NCBI GenBank assembly: GCA_965219915.1
Contig: OZ244794.1
Coordinates: forward strand, 2,294,001-2,358,000
Reading direction: 5' to 3'
From: Bin80 sp965219915
GTDB taxonomy: Bacteria; Bacteroidota; Rhodothermia; Rhodothermales; Bin80
Length of the DNA: 64,000 bases
The notes under the pieces were generated by a model. That model was given only the letters and a program-made list of their open reading frames with translations. It was not told the DNA's origin and did not search any database. Every line of letters begins with the position of its first letter. Position 1 is the stretch's first letter. A program made the position numbers and the translations under genes. Of this stretch, positions 51,851 through 60,594 are shown in pieces.

Positions 51851-54800
51851 TCATTGGTGCCCCGTTGTTAGCCTGTCTTTTTTATGCGAATTACTGAGTG
51901 ACAGAGAGGGGGCTGGGGGCAGAGCATTACTATAAATCATCTGTATCCAAGGAATAACAAGATGACGGTCAAATTTATCCCAGTGCGCCTGATTGCCGTA
52001 GTCGTTTAGACACCTAACACACGAACTAGCACATTCCGCCCGGCAGCGTAGTACCTCAAGTGTTTCCTGAACTAGTTTGGTTGTTGCCAGAGATCCACTA
52101 CTTAGACGGTGAGCATAACCTGCTCCCCCTGGCACAGAATCGTACAGAATTGTTACCGGATTATCTTGGTCCCACTGAAAAGTAGCTACCAAGTCCCGGG
52201 TGTCAATCTGAAGTATTCGGACAGCAGCACGTCGGAGTGCTTCAGCAAGTGTTCTAAGGAAGTTCTCCTCGTTGGACTCCCCAGAGCCTTCAACACTGGC
52301 CGGAATGGGCCTGTCAAACCAAAAGGCTCGGACATCCGTCTCAAAGATATGCCCCAAGTCAATCGGTCTCTGCATTTCCTCAACTGGGCAGGGATACCCG
52401 GTACGGGGATTCTTGTGTTTTTTGTTCACAACTTTTCCAAATCTAGCATTATAGGGGGCGGGTATGCTAAACTCGCATTTATTACACCGAAGAAACCCGC
52501 CACCTTGAGCTCCTCTATTCACGATAAACATCCGTCCCTCAAGATCACAGTTGTCGTCCATTGGAAAGGCGGGAGCGAAAAAAGTTCGAACACCCGCCAA
52601 GTCCGTAGTCACATATCGTCGCGGGGATGCACGCGTCACAAGCCGCGCTTCGTCCGCAGAACGCTGCCTAATGCGGGTCGCGCCAGGATCCTTGCCGTGT
52701 CGTTCGCTGTACGACGTGAGGAAGCCTTTGGGCTCAATGAAATTCCTGGTCTCGGAGAATGAACTCTTAAAAGGAGTATGGCACTGCGAGCAGCTTTTGT
52801 CAAGCGCTTTGCGATCATCCTTAATATCAACATGCAAACACTGCTTGCAGATCCTATACGCACGGATTGGCATAAAGGCTTTAGGATAGCGAACTATTCC
52901 GCTGCTTGTCCAGATTTTTCCGCCTGCTACAATTTCCGCCTCAGGAGCGTATTCGGAGATAGCGAGGGCAGCGGTCCGATCTAGTTGAAGATCTGCGTCT
53001 AGATTCCCAAATCGTGAAGGACGCTGGTTTCGCCCCTTGATTATCTCAAGCCTGCAATTATGTACTGGGAAGCTATAGGTCGGTATGATTGCTGACCTAG
53101 ATAGTGCGTTGATAAGAAACTGATTTAGCAGATTTTCTTGTTGTCGTTGCATTATGGCTGCAATTGTGTCGCGGTTATTGTTTCGCGCTTCCATGCGACG
53201 TTCTTGTAACTGTTGCCATCGTGACGCAATATCCTGGACAAACCGAGACAACTCGTCTCGTAAGTGTTCGGATAGTTTTTCGTACTGGAGTCCAATGTGA
53301 CGCGATTTGGCCGGTAAGGTAGAAATTAGATGACAGGCTCGTTCCCGTGCTTGGGTCCCCTTATCGCTATCTAGCCAATTCATAAAGGTATCCATGAAAT
53401 CTTCAGCACCTTTTTCAGACAGGCAATCACCCAGAAGATCCTTTAACTGAGGCGCTCCCATCCCTTCCTTAACGATGTGATTCCGGAAGAAATGGGCAAG
53501 AACAATTGATACTTGATGGCGCCGAAAGAAGTTAGCATTATCCAGGGCTATATAGGGAATGACGGGGCGGTCTGAAAGGTACCCGCTGAATCTTCCGAAG
53601 CATGCTTGATCATAGTTGGCGTTTCGCGCAACCGTTAATGCTACCGGTGCGGCTTGAGCTCGTCGGCCTGCTCGACCTGTACGTTGCTGGTAGTTGGTGA
53701 TGCCTGGAGGCATGTTTTTGCAAATAATGGCCTCCAAATCTCCCAAGTCAACCCCTAGTTCCAGAGTGGTAGTGCAACTGAGCAAATTGACTTTTCCCCT
53801 TCGAAAGTTCTCCTCAATTGTCTCACGAAGCTGTCCGCCTATAGCCGCGCTATGCTCCTTAGCAATGGCGTTCTGTCCCCAGCCAATTCGGTTGGCTCCC
53901 CGCAAATACATGTGAGCATAGTGATTATTCTTGATCAGATCTCTTCGAATCTCGGGGCCTAATTCCTTCAGCCTGCCGTCACATCTCCAAGATGGGCATA
54001 TTTCCCGTATAGATCGATACGTTCGTGTTCCACATGTGACGCACTCGTAAAATCGGGTATCAATCCCATTTACAATTCGAAGTTTTTCAAGATTGAGACC
54101 GTATCCCATACGGTTAGCCCGAATAAGTAGCAATTCTTCACGTGCACACTGCCAGAATTTATCTAAGACCTTGAACGCCTGATTTCGTGATAGATTGAGC
54201 CTGGACTCTAATATCCATGTTGAACGGTTATTAGCAGCCCCTCTGGGAAGGAGCCCGAAGATATGGCGGGGTTGCTTTGAGGAACTTCGTTCTAGATTTA
54301 TACATCTATTCTTCTGTTTTTTGAAGGGGCCCCAAATCGCTTCGTCCGAGAGATCAAGTTCAGCGTTTGGATCGGCAATAAGCCTTTCCTGGCGAATCCG
54401 ATCAAGCGTGAGTTCTGCGAAAACTCTTGCTTCCTCGTGGCTCAGATTCCTATCGGCTGAGCGAATGGCATCTGCTAATCTATCCAGACTTGACCGGTCG
54501 TACTGCACCAGTACTATTCCCAATCCCTCTAAAGATGTCCTTATCTGGCCCAGTACAAAAAACTCCGCAATTACTTGTGCAAGTAGAATTCCCTTGGCGT
54601 CCTTATCGCTCGTATTGATTATTTGATGATATACTCTGTATGCAATTTGTCCACCATCATTCAGAAGCCTCCATACTTTATCACGAACTTGTCGTAGAGG
54701 GAGTCCGCCTCCATCTTTATCTTCTTGAACTGCTTGTGCAATACATGTCCTCAGCGTTACATTTAGACTTGTACGCTGGAAGAAAGGGGCAAAGAATGCT

Positions 54801-56845
54801 GCATCTTGTCGATTGTCGGAAAAGGCCAGTAGCTTTCGGCCTCCAAGCGGTCTTGTCGCTCTACTGCCTTCCAGTTCAGGCAGCGCTTCGAAAAGAACCT
54901 GGGTTGCAACGGCAGTGAGGGCATCATCCCCGGGATGCAAAGTAGTGATGGGCTCTGGGAAACGCCGTTCTCGATTGCCGCACACGACGCATGCATGTAG
55001 ATAATACAGCCTTTCATCCCTATCTTCCAGAAGTCTGGACTTTATAATCTGGACTCTGTCGGGTGCAAATGTGGATCCGGTAATGCCCGTTTGGGGATCG
55101 ACATATAAATATTCTTCGTTCTCATCTACTGTCTCTTCCTCTCCGGTACCCATCTCAAGTGCTTTAATATCCCCTAGTGCGGCAATTCGGAAAATGGCAC
55201 GTTTAGTTCCAGGAGTCGGTTTCCCATATATTTTTCCGCTAATGTACCACCCTTCCAAGTAGGGTTCTCCACAATTTCGGCACGGAAGAACACTGAAATA
55301 CGGTACACCCTTCTTGTCGCTGTGGGACTTTTTCGGATGGAAATCAGACCATCCCTCGTCAGATTCCGAATCAAGGCGTACCACACCTCCGTCAACTCCG
55401 GTAACTGCCAAGTGATAACGGGCTGGAAGAATCGGAAATTCTGAATTATCTGGCCGAGCGAAAACCACGGTGGAAATTAGGGAGCGAAGAGCTCTATTGC
55501 GTGTCTTGCAGGAACTGTTAGGAAAGATAATGTTGGCGAGATCCTCAAAGTGTCTAAGGCCACCAGAAAGTTCGTGAGCGACGGACCTAACCTCAGAGAA
55601 TTCTGCAAGACGAGCATTAAGAGCCCCCTTTAGGTCATGGCCATAAAGGTGAAGAAGTTCCTCAATTCCATCGCAACATTCGCAGTTCTCATTCCATTCC
55701 TCAATTGAGTGGGCATTGTCCGAAAGCATTTCAGATACCACATTGCCGACTTCAATCCATTTCTCTGGTCCGAGTCGTGTTTCAGGAATGTCTGTTAATA
55801 GCTTTGGATGAATCTTTCGTTCTCCCGTAATCAGGTCATGCCTTGCGTCAAATTCTTCTCCGAAGAGATCCGACGCGAACTTGGCCAGTTCTTGCGAGTC
55901 ATTGACATTGAGGCTGGCACTGGTACCGATGGCCTGAAGGGCACCAGTTTCTAGGCCGAGATAAACCTTCAGCTTACGCAATAGAAAGGCCACCTCAATC
56001 GCCTGTGCCCCGGCATAGGTATGAATTTCGTCCAATACGATAAACTGCAGATTAGCATTTTCGAAGAGTGGAGCGTTACGTGGTAGTAGAAGGAGATGCT
56101 CCAGCATAGCATAATTCGTGATCAAAATATGCGGAGGTGTCTCCAGCATCTCCGAGCGAGACAGAAGCCAGGTCTTTGGAAGACAAGAAACCGACGCATT
56201 TAGCCCTAAGGCATGTCTCAGAGCTTCGTTGTCAAGTAGGCGTGACTCTTCATCACGTCTGTTCGCACCTGATCGGACTTGGCCAGTGAAACGACCGAAA
56301 GTAATCCCAGGATCTCCCAACTGCTGCAACAGCAACGGAGCGAGACGAAAATATAACTGATCGTTAGCGAGAGCATTGAGAGGATATATGATCACTGCTC
56401 GAACGCCAGGCTCTGTCAATTTCTCTTCGCGTAATAGACGATCTACAATGGGCAGCAAAAAGCATTCTGTCTTGCCCGACCCCGTCCCGGTAGCCACAAT
56501 GAAATTCCTGTTATTGATGGACTGTCGAATTGCTTGATCCTGATGTTCATGCAAAGGACGATTAAGTAGTCCCTCAAAGTCAGTTTTCCGGAGGACACAC
56601 CACTGATCAGTCAATATTCTTGAATCGACTAGTTCCTGGATGGACCCCTTTTTACGGAAGTCGGGGAGGCTCTCCAGGAAAGGCCCCTTCGTCAGTTCTA
56701 GAGAAGAATCTTCCAATGCTTCCCTGACAGCGCGGGCAAGTTGGGGGGCACGGGTGGTGGAAATCGGAACCGCGGTGGAAATGTAGCGCACTAGCGTTTC
56801 GCGCAGGCGGTCACGAAGAAGTAGGGGATCAATATCTCGCGGCAT
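51851..56845 (-). CDS. Large DUF1998 superfamily 2 helicase, Druantia DruE-like
   Basis: A 1664-aa DEAD/DEAH-type helicase with a C-terminal DUF1998. The ATG at 56845 follows the upstream stop by 2 nt and is preferred over 56881. Helicase motifs are VATGTGSGKTECF, IIYPLNALANDQ, ILITNYAMLEHLL, VLDEIHTY, GTSASL, LLSCTTTLELGVDLGDLE and NYQQRTGRAGRR. Cys-rich zinc-finger-like clusters occur between (PCRNCGEPY, ACVVCGNRE, CVTCGTRTY, CKQCLHV...CSQCHTPF). DUF1998 has YDSVPGGAGYAHRL and CASSCVRCLNDYGNQAHW. Druantia DruE has this architecture and size, and type III pairs it with one other large protein, as here. YprA/MrfA-type repair helicase is the alternative but those are about half as long. Confidence 0.75.
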   Translation of the reverse strand: MPRDIDPLLLRDRLRETLVRYISTAVPISTTRAPQLARAVREALEDSSLELTKGPFLESLPDFRKKGSIQELVDSRILTDQWCVLRKTDFEGLLNRPLHEHQDQAIRQSINNRNFIVATGTGSGKTECFLLPIVDRLLREEKLTEPGVRAVIIYPLNALANDQLYFRLAPLLLQQLGDPGITFGRFTGQVRSGANRRDEESRLLDNEALRHALGLNASVSCLPKTWLLSRSEMLETPPHILITNYAMLEHLLLLPRNAPLFENANLQFIVLDEIHTYAGAQAIEVAFLLRKLKVYLGLETGALQAIGTSASLNVNDSQELAKFASDLFGEEFDARHDLITGERKIHPKLLTDIPETRLGPEKWIEVGNVVSEMLSDNAHSIEEWNENCECCDGIEELLHLYGHDLKGALNARLAEFSEVRSVAHELSGGLRHFEDLANIIFPNSSCKTRNRALRSLISTVVFARPDNSEFPILPARYHLAVTGVDGGVVRLDSESDEGWSDFHPKKSHSDKKGVPYFSVLPCRNCGEPYLEGWYISGKIYGKPTPGTKRAIFRIAALGDIKALEMGTGEEETVDENEEYLYVDPQTGITGSTFAPDRVQIIKSRLLEDRDERLYYLHACVVCGNRERRFPEPITTLHPGDDALTAVATQVLFEALPELEGSRATRPLGGRKLLAFSDNRQDAAFFAPFFQRTSLNVTLRTCIAQAVQEDKDGGGLPLRQVRDKVWRLLNDGGQIAYRVYHQIINTSDKDAKGILLAQVIAEFFVLGQIRTSLEGLGIVLVQYDRSSLDRLADAIRSADRNLSHEEARVFAELTLDRIRQERLIADPNAELDLSDEAIWGPFKKQKNRCINLERSSSKQPRHIFGLLPRGAANNRSTWILESRLNLSRNQAFKVLDKFWQCAREELLLIRANRMGYGLNLEKLRIVNGIDTRFYECVTCGTRTYRSIREICPSWRCDGRLKELGPEIRRDLIKNNHYAHMYLRGANRIGWGQNAIAKEHSAAIGGQLRETIEENFRRGKVNLLSCTTTLELGVDLGDLEAIICKNMPPGITNYQQRTGRAGRRAQAAPVALTVARNANYDQACFGRFSGYLSDRPVIPYIALDNANFFRRHQVSIVLAHFFRNHIVKEGMGAPQLKDLLGDCLSEKGAEDFMDTFMNWLDSDKGTQARERACHLISTLPAKSRHIGLQYEKLSEHLRDELSRFVQDIASRWQQLQERRMEARNNNRDTIAAIMQRQQENLLNQFLINALSRSAIIPTYSFPVHNCRLEIIKGRNQRPSRFGNLDADLQLDRTAALAISEYAPEAEIVAGGKIWTSSGIVRYPKAFMPIRAYRICKQCLHVDIKDDRKALDKSCSQCHTPFKSSFSETRNFIEPKGFLTSYSERHGKDPGATRIRQRSADEARLVTRASPRRYVTTDLAGVRTFFAPAFPMDDNCDLEGRMFIVNRGAQGGGFLRCNKCEFSIPAPYNARFGKVVNKKHKNPRTGYPCPVEEMQRPIDLGHIFETDVRAFWFDRPIPASVEGSGESNEENFLRTLAEALRRAAVRILQIDTRDLVATFQWDQDNPVTILYDSVPGGAGYAHRLSSGSLATTKLVQETLEVLRCRAECASSCVRCLNDYGNQAHWDKFDRHLVIPWIQMIYSNALPPAPSLSLSNSHKKDRLTTGHQ

Positions 56846-56847
56846 TT

Positions 56848-57201
56848 CTATGTCCTTTCGTGCTTTTCTACGAGTACCCAAAGAAGGAGGTAGAACGCCA
56901 AGAGTTCTGGGGCGAGTCGAAGAATTGTCCCCACATGCTTTAGAGTCTTCTCAACGGGTAAGTTCGCTTTGGAAGCTAGGTCGTTCCAATACTTCTCAGC
57001 AGTTCCTCTACGCCAAGCTTCCGTGAGAGCAGCAATCAGTCGTGGGGTTTCCCTGACCAACGAGAATTTCTCCCCCAAGTCATCTGGGATATTCAAACTC
57101 TCGGAATTGAAACCAGGGGAGTTGCGAACAATCATTGCCGCCTTACTCAATCGTCGAGAAGAGAAATGACTTTTCTGGGCGGTCTCAATCCGATCTGCCA
57201 T
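56848..57201 (-). CDS. 117-aa protein of unknown function between the two large defence genes
   Basis: A small mostly helical protein (MADRIETAQKSHFSS to LVEKHERT). The N-terminal third is basic; the last ~25 residues (TILRLAPELLAFYLLLWVLVEKH) are hydrophobic and could form a membrane-facing or buried helix. RLIAALTEAWRRGTAEKYWNDLASKA is a helical core. I do not recognise a family. Its stop is 2 nt before the helicase start and it follows the 943-aa gene, so all three are probably one transcript. It would be an additional component compared with a two-gene Druantia type III locus. Confidence 0.6.
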   Translation of the reverse strand: MADRIETAQKSHFSSRRLSKAAMIVRNSPGFNSESLNIPDDLGEKFSLVRETPRLIAALTEAWRRGTAEKYWNDLASKANLPVEKTLKHVGTILRLAPELLAFYLLLWVLVEKHERT

Positions 57202-57285
57202 TCTATAACAAGCTCGATCATGGTGCCAGATTGACAGCGGCTTGTCATCGTGTGCAATCTGCTCAATTTTCCGAGCAAACTCGCA

Positions 57286-60117
57286 TTATTTTCCGAAATT
57301 GAACGCACCTGGCGGGGCCATGGGATCTACCTGCAAGGCAAATGCATTTTCAAAGCTGGCCAAGAACGAAATGCTGATATCCAAGACTTCTACCGCATCT
57401 CGTAAGGACTCGGTAATTCCTGCGAGGCCGACCAACTCAAACCCTTCGTATTCTTGTTGATCGCTTGAGGCTAATACCGCTATTTCCTCAGGTGGAATTG
57501 CGAAAAGGTCTGGGGCAATTTCTATGGGGTGATATATGGGAATCCAAGTTTCAGGCGCATGAGTTGATGGAGGGAGTGCACAGGCATTTAGAAGACTGGC
57601 CTGATCGGCTGGACATCGTGTGGCGAGTGATTTTCCCAACTGTCTCCAGGCATTCAGAGCAAGACGGCCTATGTTCGGTCTACATTGCTTAGCAATCGGT
57701 GTTTCGATGACTTGGGTCAGCCGAAGAAAAGTCTGAGCTTGCTGGTCCTCGGGACACCATATTGAAAGATCTTCCGAGACTAATTGCTGAAGGAAATCAT
57801 TTGATGCGACGCAGGTTGCATAAGATTCGCCAGAAGAATTGATAACCGGAATCCAGTCCTTGCCACCCCGTTCTAAGACATGTAGGCGTATGAACCAGAT
57901 ACCATCCATGTAGTTGTTTTGGGGTATTTCTAGTCTCAGGCGGTCAGGTGAAGTTGTTGGAATCACCGTAACCAGAAGTGATTCATCTGAGAGGTCCGAC
58001 TGAGGTCCCACCGTAATATTCACCTCATCCTTTTCGCCGGAAATCAAGTTTTCTGCCTTGATCTGTATGGCATCTACAGCACATTCAAATTTGGCTTCGG
58101 CGAACCAAACATCTTCATGCTGATGAGCCCTAAAAGAAATGGGTTGTGTCTCTGGAATAATGTGGACAAGATCCAAAGAGGGTTTTGACTCGCAACCGGG
58201 AAGTAAACGAATTCTATTATGTACGCCTCCTTGTTTGAGGGCTGCGAATGATGTACGCCACATCCCTACCTTACCAAATGCTGTAGGAATAATCTCTCCT
58301 TTTTGGTCAATTCTCGCCGAAGGATCGGAATAGCGCACAATCAGGTTCGACGCATAGTCATCTCTAATGAAAAGTGATGTTCCTACTTTCAATGCTTGTT
58401 CACTTCCATCAGGCCTCCGCACCGACAAAGAAGCACCTGGTGGAGGCAGGGTAAAACTAACCAATCTGCGTTCTACCCAAAAACACAGTCGGGCTCGTAA
58501 ATAGGATTCCCCCTCGAGAATTTCAAGTCGTCCGCGGCTGTTTGGACGGATATGTAATAGTTGCTTTTCTGCGAGATTTTCCGGGATAAACGACGCATTG
58601 AATAAATGTTCGTTAAGGAGTCCTTTGAGACTAGGCCAGTACCAAAAATTTGTTTGATATAATGTCCGGTCCTGTCCTCGGATATGAAGAGATACACATG
58701 CAAACCCAAAGTTCCCGTTTTTGGGCATCTCAAGCTTGGCAACCTGTTTCCTGTTTGAATCGTTGTATACTGGACATCTACGTTCCCCCTTTGTGGCAGG
58801 ATGTCGCAGCCGTACCTCGAGCAACTCTGAAGTCTCTGTGTTTCGACCGTGGATTTGGACTGAGATAGGCCCTGCAAGCAGCCAGCCGTTTCGATTGCGT
58901 ATGATCTTCTCTCCAAACACCTCCAAGCGTAAACGATCTTCCACTTCAACATTGAATTGCAGGTTACTTCGCTGAATGACCATCTCTGTAGAGATGTCAC
59001 AAAAGAGAACGAACGCTTCATCACCCAGACAGTGCGAACGTTCCTCGTTGACTTCAAAAGCCGTCCTAGATATTAAGCAGAGTTGACCAGCCCGAACTCT
59101 CTGTCTGCTTAACGATGAGATGGGGTCGATGTATTTCTTATAGGCCCCTGTCTCGCCATCGAAAATAAATATCCTTTGTTGATCATCGAGGATATGGATC
59201 GATTCCCAGTGATGTATATCGCTATCAATACGTCGCCACTCAATGCGAGTTGGCCACGGTAGGGGCAATCCCAGTTGTCTACCTGGACTGAGTGGATGAA
59301 TATGTCCATTGACTTTGACTTCTAGTCTGTACGCTCTTTCCGGGATTGTAATACAAAGCTCACCGTTCGCAAACTCCAAACCAGGGATAAAATCCACAGA
59401 CTTTCTGTCATGCTTAGATGATTGCTCCCGAGATTCAATGGCTTTCAGGAATTCTCGCTCAAACTGAGATTCAGGCGATCCATTAGATTTTCGAAGGTGC
59501 GAAAAAATGATGGCATGGTAAGCCGTCGGATCCTCTTTTACAATATGTCGAATTACTTTGTGACCGTGAGGGGCAAGATCTATTGCTCTGTCCTCCCATT
59601 CATCTAAATCTCTAGTGCTGTCACTAACTGGCAATCCAAAAAGACGCTCTGCCTTCAGGAAGGTATCTGCAAGTAAGGGAAGTCGGTGGCGGGATATACC
59701 CGCCTGAAAAAGATAGGAAGAAACCATCCTATGGTTGTTCTCCGATGGGAGAGCTAAACCGACGCGTTCACAACTATTCCTGAATTTGTTGAAAAAACGT
59801 TGTCGGTGGTTGTATTGAATAGTATCAACAAGGCCTAAGCGGTCAGCAATAACGCCGTAAACTTTTGAGTTTCCTTCAGCCCCGTAAGATTCTGAAAGTG
59901 CTGTTGCCACAAATCTTACACAGACACACGGGAAGAGTGGCATAAGTCGCAGGAACTTCACTATGCTCCCTTTTACATGGCTAACGAGTTCCTTTAAAGC
60001 AGTCTCTTCAAGTCCTGCAGCCACATCACAGTGAGCAATAAAAGGTGAGCCACGAGAATCCGAAATCTGCTCCACCAAGACTTTCTCTAAATTACGGATA
60101 GCCTCAAAATCACTCAT
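57286..60117 (-). CDS. 943-aa unknown protein, candidate Druantia DruH-like partner
   Basis: The first gene of the three-gene unit. Residues 1-240 look helical (LKELVSHVKGSIVKFLRLMP, RQRFFNKFRNSCERVGLALP, ending near DPTAYHAIIFSHLRK). Residues ~260-750 are beta-rich, with repeated strand pairs (YRLEVKVNGHIHPL, FIFDGETGAYKKY, RLRLEVFGEKIIRNRNG). The C-terminal ~200 residues are helical again. No nuclease, ATPase or methyltransferase motif was seen and no signal peptide. Druantia type III consists of DruH, a large protein without known domains, and DruE, which matches size and context. I infer the match; I cannot compare sequences. It starts 480 nt downstream of the sulfotransferase-fusion gene's stop. 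Confidence 0.5.
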   Translation of the reverse strand: MSDFEAIRNLEKVLVEQISDSRGSPFIAHCDVAAGLEETALKELVSHVKGSIVKFLRLMPLFPCVCVRFVATALSESYGAEGNSKVYGVIADRLGLVDTIQYNHRQRFFNKFRNSCERVGLALPSENNHRMVSSYLFQAGISRHRLPLLADTFLKAERLFGLPVSDSTRDLDEWEDRAIDLAPHGHKVIRHIVKEDPTAYHAIIFSHLRKSNGSPESQFEREFLKAIESREQSSKHDRKSVDFIPGLEFANGELCITIPERAYRLEVKVNGHIHPLSPGRQLGLPLPWPTRIEWRRIDSDIHHWESIHILDDQQRIFIFDGETGAYKKYIDPISSLSRQRVRAGQLCLISRTAFEVNEERSHCLGDEAFVLFCDISTEMVIQRSNLQFNVEVEDRLRLEVFGEKIIRNRNGWLLAGPISVQIHGRNTETSELLEVRLRHPATKGERRCPVYNDSNRKQVAKLEMPKNGNFGFACVSLHIRGQDRTLYQTNFWYWPSLKGLLNEHLFNASFIPENLAEKQLLHIRPNSRGRLEILEGESYLRARLCFWVERRLVSFTLPPPGASLSVRRPDGSEQALKVGTSLFIRDDYASNLIVRYSDPSARIDQKGEIIPTAFGKVGMWRTSFAALKQGGVHNRIRLLPGCESKPSLDLVHIIPETQPISFRAHQHEDVWFAEAKFECAVDAIQIKAENLISGEKDEVNITVGPQSDLSDESLLVTVIPTTSPDRLRLEIPQNNYMDGIWFIRLHVLERGGKDWIPVINSSGESYATCVASNDFLQQLVSEDLSIWCPEDQQAQTFLRLTQVIETPIAKQCRPNIGRLALNAWRQLGKSLATRCPADQASLLNACALPPSTHAPETWIPIYHPIEIAPDLFAIPPEEIAVLASSDQQEYEGFELVGLAGITESLRDAVEVLDISISFLASFENAFALQVDPMAPPGAFNFGK

Positions 60118-60594
60118 GTTCGTTACAACTACTATGAATCAGACTATTTCGCTGATTCTTGAGGATCGTACGCCAAGGTAGGTCACGTTAGTAGATCGTA
60201 GACTCCGTTTCCGAAAACATCGGTTCCGACAATAAGAATTGAGGCTCTTTCAGAACTCCCCCCAGAGATACAACTAACCACAAATTTACGATAATATAAC
60301 AGGATTACGCGCTATATGATGGGTATAGAACAGCAAGTGATGAAAAATATTTGTAAAACACTTGAGATGTTACTAGCTTTGCCTTGAAGTTCACGGGAGT
60401 TCTATTTGTGATCAGTCCACGGTTTTAGATTTTGAGATTGCGCAAGAGGTTCAGTTGGATAAGGAAATAGTAATCTACACGCACCAGAAGATAGGCATGT
60501 AAATCGGAAAACGAACTCAGATTAGTGTGTACGAGCATATTCATACTACTGCGGGAGTGAGGGTCCAGAGTCCATGCAATCCGCTTGATTTGAT
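60118..60594. other. AT-rich gap with no recognised feature
   Basis: This 477-nt gap separates the Druantia-like unit from the reductase-sulfotransferase gene. A plus-strand frame around 60420-60510 (VLDFEIAQEVQLDKEIVIYT) reads like protein but ends after about 30 codons and may be a fragment. No tRNA, terminator or inverted repeat stands out. Confidence 0.4.

Noticed and set aside
51851..60117. DISARM system
   Set aside because: A DUF1998 helicase is present but no methyltransferase or phospholipase-D-type gene accompanies it, and DUF1998 is not on a separate protein.
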